Shown piece after piece: positions 53,823-64,000 of a DNA stretch of 64,000 nt. Numbering within the stretch: position 1 is the first letter of the stretch; every line of letters starts with the position of its first letter. The notes below the pieces were generated by a model. That model saw nothing but the letters and a program-made list of their open reading frames with translations, ran no database searches and was not told the origin of the DNA. The DNA is from Janthinobacterium sp. FW305-129 (GTDB taxonomy: Bacteria; Pseudomonadota; Gammaproteobacteria; Burkholderiales; Burkholderiaceae_D): NCBI RefSeq assembly GCF_020858115.1, contig NZ_JACYMM010000002.1, positions 248,001 to 312,000 of the forward strand, in the 5' to 3' direction. The position numbers were made by a program, and so were the translations under genes.

Positions 53823-53856
53823 AAAAAAGGGGCACCAATACGGTACCCCTTTTCCC
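53823..53856 (-). terminator. terminator of the rpsP-rimM-trmD-rplS operon
   Basis: Minus strand AAGGGGTACC/GGTGCCCCTT hairpin followed by T7, 17 bp after the rplS stop. Confidence 0.92.
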
Positions 53857-53872
53857 AACGCAGACGCTGATA

Positions 53873-54256
53873 TTACGCGCTTGCTTTCGCCACAACGCGG
53901 CGATTTGGCAATTTTTCTTTGATACGCGCCGATTTACCCGAACGCTCACGCAGATAGTACAGCTTGGCGCGGCGAACATCACCACGGCGTTTCACTTCGA
54001 TCGAAGCGATCAGCGGCGAGTACAGTTGGAACGTACGCTCAACGCCTTCGCCGGACGAGATCTTACGAACGATGAAGTTCGAGTTCAGGCCACGGTTACG
54101 ACGGGAGATAACGACGCCTTCGTAAGCCTGGGCGCGCTTGCGCGTGCCTTCGACTACGTTGACGCTGACGATAACGGTATCGCCTGGTGCGAAGTCAGGA
54201 ATCGATTTACCCAGACGGGCGATCTCTTCTTGCTCTAATTGTTGAATCAAGTCCAT
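53873..54256 (-). CDS. rplS: 50S ribosomal protein L19
   Basis: A 127-residue L19 ([78 protein letters not shown]), full length. GGAGTG precedes ATG 54256. Last gene of the conserved rpsP-rimM-trmD-rplS operon. Confidence 0.98.
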   Translation of the reverse strand: MDLIQQLEQEEIARLGKSIPDFAPGDTVIVSVNVVEGTRKRAQAYEGVVISRRNRGLNSNFIVRKISSGEGVERTFQLYSPLIASIEVKRRGDVRRAKLYYLRERSGKSARIKEKLPNRRVVAKASA

Positions 54257-54388
54257 TTTTAACACTCCGAAAACCATCATGCCGGCGCACTGTGGATAGC
54301 AAGTATCCGCCCGGTAGAGGATGGGTAACACAATATGGGCAACATGCCCGGCACTACAAAGCCACCCTGCCGGCCGTCCGGAGACGGC

Positions 54389-55135
54389 TTACAGGCTGGC
54401 CAGGAATTTTTCGTCCGTCTTGCTGAGCAAGCCGGCGGCACGTGCACTGACCAGCAGGTCAGGCCGCTTCGCCGCGGTCGCTTCCAGCATGCGCTGGCGG
54501 CGCCACTTGACGATCTCGGCATGATTGCCACCCATTAAGACGGGCGGCACGGCCATGCCTTCATATGTTTCCGGCCGCGTGTAGTGCGGCGAATCGAGCA
54601 AGCCATTGACGAAGCTGTCCTCGATGGCCGATGCCTCCGTGTTCAAGACACCGGGCAACAAACGGATTACCGCGTCCATCAGCGCCATGGCGGGCAATTC
54701 ACCGCCCGACAGGACAAAATCGCCCATGCTGATCTCTTCGTCGACGCAACGGTCCAGCAAACGCTGGTCCACGGCTTCATAGCGGCCGCACAGGATCACC
54801 AAACCAGGTTCGGCTTTCAGCTGCGTGACGCGCTCGTGCGTCAGCGGACGGCCTTGCGGCGACATGAACACCACGCGGGGCGCCGCCAGGCCGAGATCGG
54901 TCTGGCGTTGCTTTGCGGCATTAATTGTCGCTTCGAGGGGACGCGCCATCATCACCATGCCGGGGCCGCCGCCATACGGGCGGTCATCCACGGTACGGTG
55001 ATTGTCGGTCGTGAAATCACGGGGATTCCACAGCGACAAGCCACATTTCCCCTGCTCGAAGGCGCGCCGGGTCACACCCGACTGCGTCAGCGCGGCAAAC
55101 ATTTCCGGGAACAGGGTCACGACATCAAATTGCAT
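54389..55135 (-). CDS. trmD: tRNA (guanine-N1)-methyltransferase
   Basis: A 248-residue SPOUT enzyme methylating G37 of tRNAs with SAM. The trefoil-knot motifs are present: [42 protein letters not shown] and [14 protein letters not shown] 55135 gives the family start [13 protein letters not shown]. Third gene of the operon. Confidence 0.97.
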   Translation of the reverse strand: MQFDVVTLFPEMFAALTQSGVTRRAFEQGKCGLSLWNPRDFTTDNHRTVDDRPYGGGPGMVMMARPLEATINAAKQRQTDLGLAAPRVVFMSPQGRPLTHERVTQLKAEPGLVILCGRYEAVDQRLLDRCVDEEISMGDFVLSGGELPAMALMDAVIRLLPGVLNTEASAIEDSFVNGLLDSPHYTRPETYEGMAVPPVLMGGNHAEIVKWRRQRMLEATAAKRPDLLVSARAAGLLSKTDEKFLASL

Positions 55136-55185
55136 CGCTCGCCATCCTGAAAACATTGCTCGGCGCAAAATTATGCGCAGGCGGT

Positions 55186-55743
55186 TTAATAATCGAGGCC
55201 CCAGTCGACCGTGATCTTGCCGGCAGCCTTGTCAACGTTAATGACAAACTGGCCAACAAACGGGATCAGGCGCTCAGGCGCCTTTTCAACGGTCTCATCG
55301 GCAGTGGCGACGGGCGTGACGCGCAAGATCGACTGCGGACCATTGCTCATCATGTCGTGCACGGTGCCGAGGCACTCGCCTTGCAAATTCTCGACTGTCA
55401 GTCCGATCAGATCGGACCAATAAAATTCATCGGCCGTCAGCGTCGGGAAATGGCTACGCGGAATTTGCACAGAGACGCCTTTCAGCGCTTCTGCGGCATC
55501 CCGCCCGACCACACCCACCAGCTGGGCCACGACGTCGCCGCCGTGTAACTTCGCTTGCCTGACTTGAACATCATGCAAGGTCGGTTTATCAAACCACCAG
55601 GTTTTGACGCTTAATAATGCATCCGCGTCGTCGGAGAAAGGAGTGATCCTGACCCCGCCAGCAATGCCATAAGCACCGGAGACATAGCCTACCTGTACCA
55701 GGTCATCGGGGACTTTCACCCCGGATGCAGTCTTGACCGTCAA
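55186..55743 (-). CDS. rimM: ribosome maturation factor RimM
   Basis: A 185-residue 30S assembly factor: N-terminal beta-barrel ([20 protein letters not shown]) and PRC-barrel C-terminus ([33 protein letters not shown]). No ATG or GTG fits near the start: the first usable codon is TTG at 55743, preceded in frame by a stop four codons upstream. The gap to the rpsP stop is 13 bp, so translation may rely on coupling. Confidence 0.93.
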   Translation of the reverse strand: MTVKTASGVKVPDDLVQVGYVSGAYGIAGGVRITPFSDDADALLSVKTWWFDKPTLHDVQVRQAKLHGGDVVAQLVGVVGRDAAEALKGVSVQIPRSHFPTLTADEFYWSDLIGLTVENLQGECLGTVHDMMSNGPQSILRVTPVATADETVEKAPERLIPFVGQFVINVDKAAGKITVDWGLDY

Positions 55744-55756
55744 ACCAGTGATCTAA

Positions 55757-56008
55757 TTAAGCTGCTGCTTTGTTGTTGCTGGCTACCAGGCGAGCAACGG
55801 TTGGCGACAATTGTGCGCCAACGCCTTGCCAGTAGGCCAGACGGTCTGCGGTGATACGCAGTGGAACTTCGCCACCTTGCGCCATCGGGTTGTAAAAACC
55901 GATACGCTCAATGAAGCGACCATCGCGGCGATTGCGCGAATCAGTAGCGACGATGTTGAAGAACGGGCGCTTCTTGGCGCCTCCACGAGCTAAACGAATA
56001 ACGACCAT
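55757..56008 (-). CDS. rpsP: 30S ribosomal protein S16
   Basis: An 83-residue S16 ([53 protein letters not shown]). GGAAATATT precedes the ATG. First gene of the rpsP-rimM-trmD-rplS operon. Confidence 0.98.
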   Translation of the reverse strand: MVVIRLARGGAKKRPFFNIVATDSRNRRDGRFIERIGFYNPMAQGGEVPLRITADRLAYWQGVGAQLSPTVARLVASNNKAAA

Positions 56009-56285
56009 AATATTTCCAAAAAGTGTGCTGAGGCGGAAAAAGCCGCAAATTATAGCGCGCTTTACCGCCAGGCAGCAAGCGTTATGATGACGGGCGTGTA
56101 ATTTGGGCTAATCAAACATTATGACCAGACATCGCCGAAGACGCAATAGGCGCGTGCGTCTATCGTGCCGGCCATGGCTTGGAATCAGACGAAATCATTC
56201 CATAAACGCCACAGGAAAGTGCTATCGTTGCACGAGACAATGACCGATACTGGCAATCTTTACCGATGAGCAACTCTGGAGTCCC

Positions 56286-56720
56286 ATGAACACCGCTACC
56301 ATTTTGCAACAGTCGCACAAGAACAAGGCCTTCACCACCTTGCTGGCCTTCCTGCTGGGCGCCCTGGGCGCGCACCGCTTCTACCTGCACGGCGCCAAAG
56401 ACCGCTGGGGCTGGCTGCACCTGGCCGCCCTGCCCGCCAGCGCGCTGCTGCACCAGCTATTTCCCGAGGCGGACTGGTTTTACCAGATATTTCCGCTGAC
56501 CCTGTCCGCCCTGGGCGGCTTCCTGGAAGCGCTGGTGCTGGGCTTGATGCCGGACGACAAGTGGGACGCCCGCTACAACGCCGCATCAAGCCGCCAGTCG
56601 GACACGGGCTGGCCCCTGGCCGTGGTGCTGGTCGCTACCTTGATGCTAGGCGCGGGCGTGCTGATCGCCACCATGGCGCGCCTGTTCGACTTGCTGTACA
56701 CGGGCGGCGCCTACGGTTAA
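56286..56720 (+). CDS. TM2-domain membrane protein
   Basis: A 144-residue inner-membrane protein beginning with a TM2 motif (NKAFTTLLAFLLGALGAHRF, FYLHGAKDRWGW), then two further hydrophobic stretches (LTLSALGGFLEALVLGLMPD; PLAVVLVATLMLGAGVLIAT). Role unknown. CTGGAGTCCC precedes the ATG; it starts 277 bp from the divergent rpsP operon. Confidence 0.82.
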   Translation: MNTATILQQSHKNKAFTTLLAFLLGALGAHRFYLHGAKDRWGWLHLAALPASALLHQLFPEADWFYQIFPLTLSALGGFLEALVLGLMPDDKWDARYNAASSRQSDTGWPLAVVLVATLMLGAGVLIATMARLFDLLYTGGAYG

Positions 56721-56854
56721 TTTCCGTATGGAAATGGCATCATTTGCCGCGCCCCGCGCGCACATGTAAGTGTTGGTAAGCAATCATGATTTTCCTCTAT
56801 ACTGCATTCACAATGCCGACATTACTGGCTCATTCAACACCCTAGGAGAAGATC

Positions 56855-57481
56855 ATGATTCGTCGCCCACTCATCCTCGCAGTCGCCGTTACGGCCCTGT
56901 TCAGCACTTCCGCCTTCGCGCAAAACCTGTCGCCGAAGGCGCAATACGCCTACGATACAAAGCAAGCGAACACGCGCTATGCGGACGACAAGAAATTGTG
57001 TGCCGAAGAAACCAGCTCGAAAGCCCGCATGCAATGCCTGCGCGACGCCAAGGGCGAATACGACCAGGCCATCATCAACGCCAAGGCCGCGCAAAAAGCG
57101 GGCAATTCCTACGCCAGCCAGCCTTCCAAGCAGCCGCAGCACCAGATCTGCGCCGAGTGCGGCAAGGTGCTGGCAGTCAACGTCACTGAAAAAGCCGGTG
57201 AAGGCGGCGCCCTGGGCATGATCGGCGGCGGCGTGGCCGGCGCCCTGCTGGGCCGCCAGGTGGGCGGCGGACGCGGCAAGGATCTGGCCACCCTGGCCGG
57301 CGCCGCCGGCGGCGCGTATGCCGGCAAGCAAGTCGAAGGCCACATGAAGAACGCCAAGACCTGGACCGTCACCGTGCAATACGAAACGGGCGCCAAGGCT
57401 GACTTCGCGTTTGATCAGGACCCTGGCCTGGCCGCTGGCGATCTGGTGCGCAATTCCGGCAACGGCATCGCCAGAAGGTAA
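56855..57481 (+). CDS. exported glycine-zipper (2TM) protein
   Basis: A 208-residue exported protein (signal peptide MIRRPLILAVAVTALFSTSA, cleaved near AFA). A Lys/Asp/Ala-rich central part with CAEETSSKARMQCLRD is followed by ICAECGKVLAV and a glycine zipper (GGALGMIGGGVAGALLGRQV, AGAAGGAYAGKQVEG) typical of outer-membrane SlyB-like lipoproteins, though no lipobox is present. Role unknown. AGGAG precedes ATG 56855. Confidence 0.85.
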   Translation: MIRRPLILAVAVTALFSTSAFAQNLSPKAQYAYDTKQANTRYADDKKLCAEETSSKARMQCLRDAKGEYDQAIINAKAAQKAGNSYASQPSKQPQHQICAECGKVLAVNVTEKAGEGGALGMIGGGVAGALLGRQVGGGRGKDLATLAGAAGGAYAGKQVEGHMKNAKTWTVTVQYETGAKADFAFDQDPGLAAGDLVRNSGNGIARR

Positions 57482-57495
57482 GCTTTTGAAAGAGT

Positions 57496-57531
57496 AAAAA
57501 AAGCGCTGGAGAGTGATCTCCAGCGCTTTTT
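57496..57531. terminator. bidirectional terminator
   Basis: AAGCGCTGGAGA-gtga-TCTCCAGCGCTT, 12-bp arms with A7 before and T6 after, between the glycine-zipper gene and the convergent acyl-CoA dehydrogenase. Confidence 0.95.
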
Positions 57532-57566
57532 TACATTCAGCCAGCTTGCGCTGGCCAAGTTTCAAC

Positions 57567-59357
57567 TTAAAACTGCTCTTCCGACAGCGCCATCACGCCG
57601 GCGCTGCCATCGATGATGGTGGCGCGCAAGCCGGGGGCCTGCGACAGGATGTGGTCGGCAAAGAAGCGGGCCGTGGCGATCTTCGCCTTGTAGAACGAAG
57701 CGTCGCCGCTGCCTTCTCCCAGCTTTTGCTGCGCCGCCACGGCCGCACGGGCCATTTGCCAGCCGCCCAGCACGATGCCGGCCAGTTTCAGATACGGCAC
57801 GCTGCCCGCGAAGACGGCCTTGATGTCCGTCTTCATATTCGCCACCACATATTCCACGACCGCTTCGAGCGCGGCGCTGCCTTCGGCCAGATGGCGCTGC
57901 ATGGCCTGGAAGTCGGCGCCGGTCAGTTCGCCCAGCTGGGCTTCCGTGGCGCGCACCTGGGCAATGATAGCCTTGGCTACGGCCCCGCCGTCGCGCACCG
58001 TCTTGCGGCCCACGAGGTCGTTCGCCTGGATGGCCGTCGTGCCTTCGTAAATCGTCAGAATCTTGGCGTCACGGTAATGCTGGGCCGCGCCTGTTTCCTC
58101 AATGAAACCCATGCCGCCATGCACCTGCACGCCGTCGCGCGTGACGTCCTGCGACATTTCCGTGGCCCAGCCCTTGATCACGGGCACCAGGTATTCATAG
58201 GTCGCCAGGCTTTCCGCGCGCACCTCGGCGTCCGGATGGTGGTGCGCCACGTCGCTGATGGCCGCGCCCACGTAGGCCAGCGCGCGCGCCGCCTCCGTCT
58301 GCGAGCGCATCGACATCAGCATGCGGCGCACGTCCGGGTGGTGGATGATGGAGACCGGGCCGGCGGAACCGGCCAGGTCGCGCGACTGCACGCGGTCCTT
58401 GGCGAAGGCCACGGCCTGCTGATAGGCGCGCTCGGCCAGGCCGATGCCTTGCAAGCCCACGCCGAAGCGGGCCGCGTTCATCATGATGAACATGTATTCG
58501 AGGCCGCGGTTTTCCTCGCCCACCAGGGTGCCGATGGCGCCGCCGTGGTCGCCGAACTGCAATACGGCCGTCGGGCTGGCCTTGATGCCCAGTTTATGTT
58601 CGATGGAAACGCAGTGCGCGTCGTTGCGCGCGCCGAGGCTGCCATCCGCATTGACGAGGAATTTCGGCACGATGAACAGCGAAATGCCTTTCACGCCGGC
58701 AGGCGCGTCCGGCGTGCGGGCCAGCACCAGGTGGACGATGTTTTCCGCCATGTCGTGCTCGCCGTACGTGATGAAAATCTTCGTGCCGAAGACTTTATAG
58801 GTGCCGTCCTCCTGCGGCACGGCGCGCGTGCGCACGGCGGCCAGGTCGGAGCCCGCTTGCGGCTCCGTCAGATTCATGGTGCCCGTCCACTTGCCGGAGA
58901 CCAGGTTTTCCAGATACGTGGCCTTCTGTTCGTCGCTGCCGGCCGTCAGCAGCGCTTCGATGGCGCCGTCCGACAGCAGGGCGACCAGGGCGAACGAGAT
59001 GCTGGCCGAGTTGAGCATTTCGATGCACGGCGTGGCCAGCAGCTTGGGCAAGCCCTGGCCGCCGAACTCGGTCGGATGCTGCACGCCCTGCCAGCCCGCT
59101 TCGCCATACGCCTTGAACGCTTCCTTGAAGCCTTTCGACGTGGTGACTTGCCCGTCGTGCCAGAAGCTGGGTTCCTTGTCGCTGGGGCCGTTCAGCGGGG
59201 CCACCACGCCGCCGCAGAACTTGGCGTTCTCTTCCAGCACGGCTTCGGCCGTGTCGGGCGTCGCGTCTTCACAGCCAGGTAAAGTATGGATTTCGGCCAG
59301 GCCGGCCAGTTCGTTCATGACGAACAACATGTCTTTCAGCGGGGCTTGATAGCTCAT
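57567..59357 (-). CDS. acyl-CoA dehydrogenase
   Basis: A 596-residue FAD enzyme oxidising acyl-CoA thioesters and passing electrons to EtfAB encoded upstream. Family segments: WTGTMNLTEPQAGSDLAAVR, GFIEETGAAQHYRDAKILTI (with YEGTTAIQANDLVGRK) and the C-terminal DUF segment (AQQKLGEGSGDASFYKAKIA). The size matches the ~600-residue FadE-like clade. GGAG precedes ATG 59357. Chain-length specificity is unknown. Confidence 0.93.
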   Translation of the reverse strand: MSYQAPLKDMLFVMNELAGLAEIHTLPGCEDATPDTAEAVLEENAKFCGGVVAPLNGPSDKEPSFWHDGQVTTSKGFKEAFKAYGEAGWQGVQHPTEFGGQGLPKLLATPCIEMLNSASISFALVALLSDGAIEALLTAGSDEQKATYLENLVSGKWTGTMNLTEPQAGSDLAAVRTRAVPQEDGTYKVFGTKIFITYGEHDMAENIVHLVLARTPDAPAGVKGISLFIVPKFLVNADGSLGARNDAHCVSIEHKLGIKASPTAVLQFGDHGGAIGTLVGEENRGLEYMFIMMNAARFGVGLQGIGLAERAYQQAVAFAKDRVQSRDLAGSAGPVSIIHHPDVRRMLMSMRSQTEAARALAYVGAAISDVAHHHPDAEVRAESLATYEYLVPVIKGWATEMSQDVTRDGVQVHGGMGFIEETGAAQHYRDAKILTIYEGTTAIQANDLVGRKTVRDGGAVAKAIIAQVRATEAQLGELTGADFQAMQRHLAEGSAALEAVVEYVVANMKTDIKAVFAGSVPYLKLAGIVLGGWQMARAAVAAQQKLGEGSGDASFYKAKIATARFFADHILSQAPGLRATIIDGSAGVMALSEEQF

Positions 59358-59370
59358 CTATTTCTCCAAG

Positions 59371-59418
59371 AAAAAAGCCACGCGCGGCTCGCCGTGTGGG
59401 GCGGGCCGGCGTGGCTTT
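59371..59418 (-). terminator. terminator of etfBA
   Basis: Minus strand AAAGCCACG..CGTGGCTTT long hairpin ending in T6, 30 bp after the etfA stop and before the dehydrogenase start. Confidence 0.85.
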
Positions 59419-59447
59419 GTCAATAACAAAACCTGAATGGGTAAGAC

Positions 59448-60380
59448 TTAGCCCAGTTCTTTGACCAGTTGCGGCACGATCTCGAACAGATCGCCCACGA
59501 TGCCGTAGTCGGCCACGGCAAAGATCGGCGCTTCCGGATCCTTGTTGATGGCGACGATGGTCTTCGAGTCTTTCATGCCGGCCAGATGCTGGATCGCGCC
59601 CGAGATGCCGACGGCGATGTACAGCGATGGGGCGACGATCTTGCCCGTCTGGCCCACTTGCCAGTCGTTCGGCACGAAGCCGGCGTCGACGGCGGCGCGC
59701 GAAGCACCCATGGCGGCGCCCAGCTTGTCGGCCAGCGGCTCCAGGATGTGGAAGTTCTCGGCCGAACCCATGCCACGGCCGCCCGACACGATGATTTTCG
59801 CGGCGGTCAGCTCAGGACGGTCGGACTTGGCCAGTTCGCGGCCCACGAAAGTGGACTTGCCATTGTCGGCAACGGCGGCAACGGTTTCCGTGGCAGCCGA
59901 ACCGCCGGTGGCGGCAGCGGCGTCGAAACCGGTGGTGCGCACGGTGATGACCTTGACCTTGTCGCCGGATTGCACGGTGGCAATGGCGTTACCGGCGTAG
60001 ATCGGGCGCTCGAAGGTGTCTGGGGAATCGACCTTGGTGATTTCCGAGATTTGCGCTACGTCAAGCTTGGCGGCCACGCGCGGCAGGATGTTCTTGCCGT
60101 AGGCGGTGGCTGGCGCCAGGATGTGGCTGTAGTTGCCGGCGATGGCCAGCACTTGCTCGGCCACGTTTTCGGCCAGGCCGTCGGCAAAGTATGGCGCGTC
60201 GGCGACGATGACTTTCGTCACGCCGGCGATTTGCGCGGCGGCAGCGGCGGCAGCCGATGCGTTCGAGCCTGCGACCAGTACGTGCACGTCGCCGCCGCAC
60301 TGGGCAGCCGCGGTCACGGTGTGGTGGGTGCTGCCCTTTAAGGTAGCGTTGTCGTGTTCAGCAATAACTAATGCGACCAT
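59448..60380 (-). CDS. etfA: electron transfer flavoprotein alpha subunit
   Basis: A 310-residue EtfA with the FAD-binding C-terminal half: [40 protein letters not shown] and [20 protein letters not shown] are the signature. AGGACATATC precedes ATG 60380. Order etfB-etfA, 40-bp gap. It carries electrons from acyl-CoA dehydrogenases to ETF:quinone oxidoreductase. Confidence 0.97.
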   Translation of the reverse strand: MVALVIAEHDNATLKGSTHHTVTAAAQCGGDVHVLVAGSNASAAAAAAAQIAGVTKVIVADAPYFADGLAENVAEQVLAIAGNYSHILAPATAYGKNILPRVAAKLDVAQISEITKVDSPDTFERPIYAGNAIATVQSGDKVKVITVRTTGFDAAAATGGSAATETVAAVADNGKSTFVGRELAKSDRPELTAAKIIVSGGRGMGSAENFHILEPLADKLGAAMGASRAAVDAGFVPNDWQVGQTGKIVAPSLYIAVGISGAIQHLAGMKDSKTIVAINKDPEAPIFAVADYGIVGDLFEIVPQLVKELG

Positions 60381-60420
60381 GATATGTCCTGTAATTGTTC
60401 TGGAGTGACGGCAAAGCCGC

Positions 60421-61170
60421 TTAGATGACTTTGGCTTCGGTACGCAGCTTGGCGACCAGGGTGGCGACGTCCGGGACCTTGATGCCGGCCGAGCGCTTGG
60501 CTGGCTCGACGACTTTCAGGGTCTTCAGGCGTGGCGCAACGTCGACGCCCAGGTCTTCCGGCTTGACGGTCTCGAGCGGCTTTTTCTTGGCCTTCATGAT
60601 GTTCGGCAAGGTCACATAGCGTGGCTCGTTCAAACGCAAATCGGTGGTGATGATTGCTGGCAAGGTCAATGCCAGGGTTTCCAGGCCGCCGTCGACTTCG
60701 CGCGTGACGGTGACTTTGCCGTCTTCCAGCACGACTTTCGAAGCGAACGTGGCTTGCGGCCAACCCAGCAGGGCAGCCAGCATCTGGCCGGTCTGGTTGC
60801 TGTCGTCATCGATCGCCTGCTTGCCCAGGATGATCAGTTGCGGCTGTTCTTTCTCGGCCAGGGACTTGACCAGCTTGGCGACGGCCAGCGGTTCCAGTTC
60901 GGTCGTCGTTTCCACCAGGATGCCGCGGTCGGCGCCGATGGCCATGGCCGTGCGCAGGGTTTCCTGGCACTGCGTCACGCCGCAGGAGATGGCGACCACT
61001 TCGGTGACCTTGCCGGCTTCTTTCAGGCGCATCGCTTCTTCCAGCGCGATCTCATCGAAAGGGTTCATCGACATTTTGACGTTGGCGGTATCGACGCCAG
61101 TGCCGTCACTCTTGACGCGGACTTTGACGTTATAGTCGACCACGCGTTTGACGGGTACCAAGACTTTCAT
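60421..61170 (-). CDS. etfB: electron transfer flavoprotein beta subunit
   Basis: A 249-residue EtfB ([60 protein letters not shown] with the AMP/FAD-contact region). First gene of etfBA. AAAGGCATAGCT precedes the ATG; the promoter should lie in 61171-61422. Confidence 0.97.
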   Translation of the reverse strand: MKVLVPVKRVVDYNVKVRVKSDGTGVDTANVKMSMNPFDEIALEEAMRLKEAGKVTEVVAISCGVTQCQETLRTAMAIGADRGILVETTTELEPLAVAKLVKSLAEKEQPQLIILGKQAIDDDSNQTGQMLAALLGWPQATFASKVVLEDGKVTVTREVDGGLETLALTLPAIITTDLRLNEPRYVTLPNIMKAKKKPLETVKPEDLGVDVAPRLKTLKVVEPAKRSAGIKVPDVATLVAKLRTEAKVI

Positions 61171-61422
61171 AGCTATGCCTTTGGGAAATTATAAAAATGA
61201 CGGATCAAGTGCTGATTGTGCGTTCGATTATAAGAGAAATTTGAATCCTGAACCGAATTTAAGCACGATCGTGCGATTTTTTGTTAGAGCAATCCATCTA
61301 AACTGTCCAGCTTCGAGGATTTCAGGGGAGTCGGCCGCTACGCTGCAGGGCAGCAAAAAGGCGCAAAAATGGCACGGCTGGGTATCGACCAGGCCGCGCC
61401 ACGGCGGCCCCGGCTGGCAGAA

Positions 61423-61680
61423 TTATTTGCGTTGCATCAGGAAGACGAATTCGGTGCCCGTCTGCACGTGCGACAGCAGGGCATTGCCCGTTTGCTTGGC
61501 GAAAGCCTGGAAGTCGCGCACGGAACCGGGATCGGTTGCCATGATGCGCAGCACTTCCCCGCTCTGCAGCTCCGACAAAGCCTTTTTCGCCTTCAGAATC
61601 GGCAACGGGCAATTCAAGCCCCGCGCGTCGAGTTCTTTGTGAAATTCCATAATCTCGGTATCAAGTAGTGTGTCGCTCAT
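61423..61680 (-). CDS. TusA-family sulfurtransferase
   Basis: An 85-residue TusA/SirA-like protein with the CPxP motif (ELDARGLNCPLPILKAKKAL) carrying the persulfide cysteine, and the typical end FVFLMQRK. TusA relays sulfur for tRNA thiolation and other pathways. ATG 61680 is the third of three tandem start codons (TTG, ATG, ATG), chosen by spacing from GGGAT. Confidence 0.9.
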   Translation of the reverse strand: MSDTLLDTEIMEFHKELDARGLNCPLPILKAKKALSELQSGEVLRIMATDPGSVRDFQAFAKQTGNALLSHVQTGTEFVFLMQRK

Positions 61681-61806
61681 CATCAATATCCCACCATTGT
61701 TTTGTTGTACTGATTTTCGACATACTACTCTAAATCAGGGGCATTGACGCGCTGCACCAAAATAGTTCATCGGCTGTTGTGGTGTCACAACGAGATTCCA
61801 CACGGC

Positions 61807-61842
61807 AAAACGGCCCGCAAACAATGTCTGCGGGCCGTTTTC
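61807..61842 (-). terminator. terminator of alaS
   Basis: AAAACGGCCCGCA/TGCGGGCCGTTTT arms with a short loop, 46 bp after the alaS stop; works for the minus strand. Confidence 0.88.
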
Positions 61843-61887
61843 ACGGGGCTGTGGGATGAAAACCCCGCATGCCCTCTAGCTTACGCC

Positions 61888-64000
61888 TTATTTGGCGCGT
61901 TCGCCGACCCAGGCCGGCACGCCGGCCAAGGCGTTCGCCAGGCCGCTCGGATCGGTGCCGCCCGCCTGCGCCATATCGGGGCGTCCGCCGCCTTTTCCGC
62001 CCACTTGCTGTGCAACGAAGTTCACCAGCTCGCCCGCCTTGACCTTGCCAGTCGCGTCGGCCGTGACGCCGGCGATCAGGCTGACCTTGCCGTCGGCCAC
62101 GCTGGCCAGCACGATGGCGGCCGTCTTCAGCTTGTCCTTCAGCTTGTCCATGGTTTCGCGCAGACGGGCCACGTCGGCGCCATCGAGCACGGCGGCCAGC
62201 ACCTTGATGCCATTGACATCGACGGCTTGCGTGACCAGCTCATCGCCCTGGCCCGACGCCAGTTTCGATTTCAGCGCGGCCAGTTCCTTCTCCAGCGCCT
62301 TCACGTGGTCTTGCACCTGGCCAATGCGGGCCGTCAGCTCTTCCGGCTGCGCCTTCAGGGCGTTGGCCGCTTCGACCAGGCGGCGGTTGATGGTTTGCAC
62401 CAGCGCCAGCGCGCCCTCGCCCGTCACCGCTTCCACGCGGCGGATGCCGGCGGCCACGCCGCTTTCGCCGATGATCTTGAACAAGCCGATGTCGCCCGTG
62501 CGCTGCACGTGGACGCCGCCGCACAGCTCTTTCGAGCTGCCGATGTCGAGCACGCGCACTTCGTCGCCGTATTTCTCGCCGAACAGGGCCATGGCGCCAT
62601 GCTTGACGGCATCGTCAAACGACATCAAATGGGCTTGCGTGGCGCGGTTTTCCAGGATTTCCTTGTTGACAATCGTTTCCACGGCAGCGATCTGCTCGGC
62701 CGTCATCGGCGCATTGTGGCTGAAGTCGAAACGGGTCTTGTCCGGGTCGACCAGCGAACCCTTTTGCGCCACGTGGCTGCCCAGCACTTCGCGCAAGGCC
62801 TTGTGCATCAGGTGCGTGGCCGAGTGGTTGCGGATGGTGCGCGCGCGCTTGGCCGTGTCGACTTCGGCCGAGACGGCGTCGCCCACCTTCAGCACGCCCG
62901 ATTCCAGCACGCCGTGGTGGCCGAACACGTCGGCCTGGATTTTCAGGGTGTCGCTGACGGCAAAGCTGCCCGCGCCCGAGGCGATCACGCCCTGGTCGCC
63001 CACCTGGCCGCCCGATTCCGCGTAGAACGGCGTCGTGTCGAGCACGACGATGCCCGCCTCACCGGCCTTGAGTTCCTGCACGGGCGTGCCGGCCGCGTAC
63101 AGCGCGACAACCTTGCTGCTGAACGTCAACTGGTCGTAGCCGACGAATTTGTTTTTCTCGCCCGTGTACTCGACCTTGCTGTCCTTGTGCGTCTTGCCGC
63201 CCTTGCGCGACAGTTCCTGGCTTTCCTTCAGGGCCGCATCGTAGCCCACCTGGTCGAACGTGATGTCGCGTTCGCGGCAGATGTCGGCCGTCAGGTCCGG
63301 CGGGAAGCCGTAGGTTTCGTACAATGTAAAAGCGGTGGCGCCGTCGATGCCCGTGGCATCCTTGGCCAGCTGCGCTTCCAGCACTTTCATGCCCGTTTCC
63401 AGCGTTTCGCCGAAACGTTCTTCCTCGGCTTTCAGCATGTTGGCGACGTTTTCCTTCGCTTCTTCCAGCTCCGGATAGGCGCCGCCCATCTCGATGGCCA
63501 GATCGGCCACCAGCTTGTAGAAGAACGGTTTCGTCTGGCCCAGCTTGTGGCCATGGCGCAGGGCGCGGCGGATGATGCGGCGCAACACGTACGCGCGGCC
63601 TTCGCTGCCCGGAATGATGCCGTCGACAATCATGAAGGCGGCGGAGCGGATGTGGTCGGCGATCACGCGCAGCGACTTGTTTTCCAGGTCCGTGGCGCCC
63701 GTTTCGCGCGCAGCGGCGCGGATCAGGTGCTGGAACAGATCGATTTCATAGTTCGAATGCACGTGCTGCAGCACGGCGGCCAGGCGCTCCATGCCCATGC
63801 CCGTGTCGACGCATGGCTTCGGCAGCTTGTGCATGACGCCCGCTTCGTCGCGGTTGAACTGCATGAACACCAGGTTCCAGATTTCAATGAAACGGTCGCC
63901 GTCTTCGTCAGGCGAGCCCGGCGGGCCGCCAGGAATGTCGGCGCCGTGGTCGTAGAAGATTTCCGTGCACGGACCGCATGGGCCCGTATCCGCCATCTGC
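61888..64000 (-). CDS. alaS: alanyl-tRNA synthetase, 5' end beyond the window
   Basis: The C-terminal ~700 of about 875 residues are present; the gene runs off the right edge in the catalytic domain ([20 protein letters not shown], normally near residue 175). Editing domain zinc motifs [13 protein letters not shown] and [14 protein letters not shown] and the C-Ala tail ([19 protein letters not shown]) are intact. It charges tRNA-Ala and clears mis-charged serine and glycine. The fragment is a window artefact, not a truncation. Confidence 0.97.
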   Translation of the reverse strand, partial: QMADTGPCGPCTEIFYDHGADIPGGPPGSPDEDGDRFIEIWNLVFMQFNRDEAGVMHKLPKPCVDTGMGMERLAAVLQHVHSNYEIDLFQHLIRAAARETGATDLENKSLRVIADHIRSAAFMIVDGIIPGSEGRAYVLRRIIRRALRHGHKLGQTKPFFYKLVADLAIEMGGAYPELEEAKENVANMLKAEEERFGETLETGMKVLEAQLAKDATGIDGATAFTLYETYGFPPDLTADICRERDITFDQVGYDAALKESQELSRKGGKTHKDSKVEYTGEKNKFVGYDQLTFSSKVVALYAAGTPVQELKAGEAGIVVLDTTPFYAESGGQVGDQGVIASGAGSFAVSDTLKIQADVFGHHGVLESGVLKVGDAVSAEVDTAKRARTIRNHSATHLMHKALREVLGSHVAQKGSLVDPDKTRFDFSHNAPMTAEQIAAVETIVNKEILENRATQAHLMSFDDAVKHGAMALFGEKYGDEVRVLDIGSSKELCGGVHVQRTGDIGLFKIIGESGVAAGIRRVEAVTGEGALALVQTINRRLVEAANALKAQPEELTARIGQVQDHVKALEKELAALKSKLASGQGDELVTQAVDVNGIKVLAAVLDGADVARLRETMDKLKDKLKTAAIVLASVADGKVSLIAGVTADATGKVKAGELVNFVAQQVGGKGGGRPDMAQAGGTDPSGLANALAGVPAWVGERAK

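Overview
The window looks like chromosomal DNA of a high-GC betaproteobacterium of the Oxalobacteraceae type (Janthinobacterium, Duganella or Massilia). This is inferred from the GC-rich codon use, the gene repertoire (DUF3579, CbpA/CbpM, rpsP-rimM-trmD-rplS, an EtfBA/acyl-CoA dehydrogenase block) and the large chitin/GlcNAc locus; no rRNA or marker search was possible. I saw no phage, insertion sequence, CRISPR array, tRNA or rRNA.

Layout. 0-3.4 kb: azoreductase with a divergent LysR regulator, a small unknown protein, and the CbpA/CbpM co-chaperone pair. 3.4-7.1 kb: four tandem genes for secreted beta/gamma-crystallin proteins (ten domains in all), each preceded by the same TTTGTTACA box. 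7.3-16.6 kb: MATE exporter, PhzF-like isomerase, secreted S9 and M13 peptidases, CsbD, a methyltransferase, an HDOD protein and FliT with a sigma-28-like promoter. 17-20.5 kb: a short FimV-like protein, fumarase C, an S4 RNA-binding protein and a DUF883 protein without its membrane segment. 20.5-22.8 kb: a bufferin-type RiPP locus, in which a DUF2282 Cys-peptide precursor precedes one polypeptide that fuses the DUF692 multinuclear iron oxidase (MNIO) to its DUF2063 partner; next to it is YjfB with a second sigma-28-like promoter. 22.9-28.5 kb: MobB, a phosphoesterase (phospholipase C family), and an ExeA/ExeB (GspA/GspB) type II secretion accessory operon headed by an unlisted 35-residue Lys-rich protein.

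28.9-48.4 kb is a chitin/N-acetylglucosamine utilisation island. The genes are GlcNAc kinase, GntR regulator, NagA and a SIS-type GlcN6P deaminase (tightly overlapping), a binding-protein-dependent sugar ABC transporter, a GH3 protein that has lost its catalytic motifs, an AmpG-like MFS permease, a TPR protein, two NagX-like acyltransferases, a GH18 chitinase, a TonB-dependent receptor and a second GntR regulator. The logic is chitin cleavage outside the cell, TonB-dependent uptake, periplasmic processing, ABC/MFS import, then GlcNAc to GlcNAc-6-P to GlcN-6-P to fructose-6-P. Repeated AATACCA half-sites, about one helical turn apart, occur in front of the kinase operon and of the receptor.

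48.6-64 kb is mostly housekeeping: an Lnt-like protein with an AraC/GyrI regulator, CBS, DUF3579, CobD/CbiB-like and CoA-pyrophosphatase genes, the ribosomal operon rpsP-rimM-trmD-rplS, two small envelope proteins, acyl-CoA dehydrogenase, EtfBA, a TusA-like protein, and alaS running off the right edge.

The most noteworthy items are the fused MNIO bufferin locus, the crystallin array with its shared promoter box, the degenerate GH3 gene in the GlcNAc operon, and the two orphan motility genes with sigma-28-like promoters.
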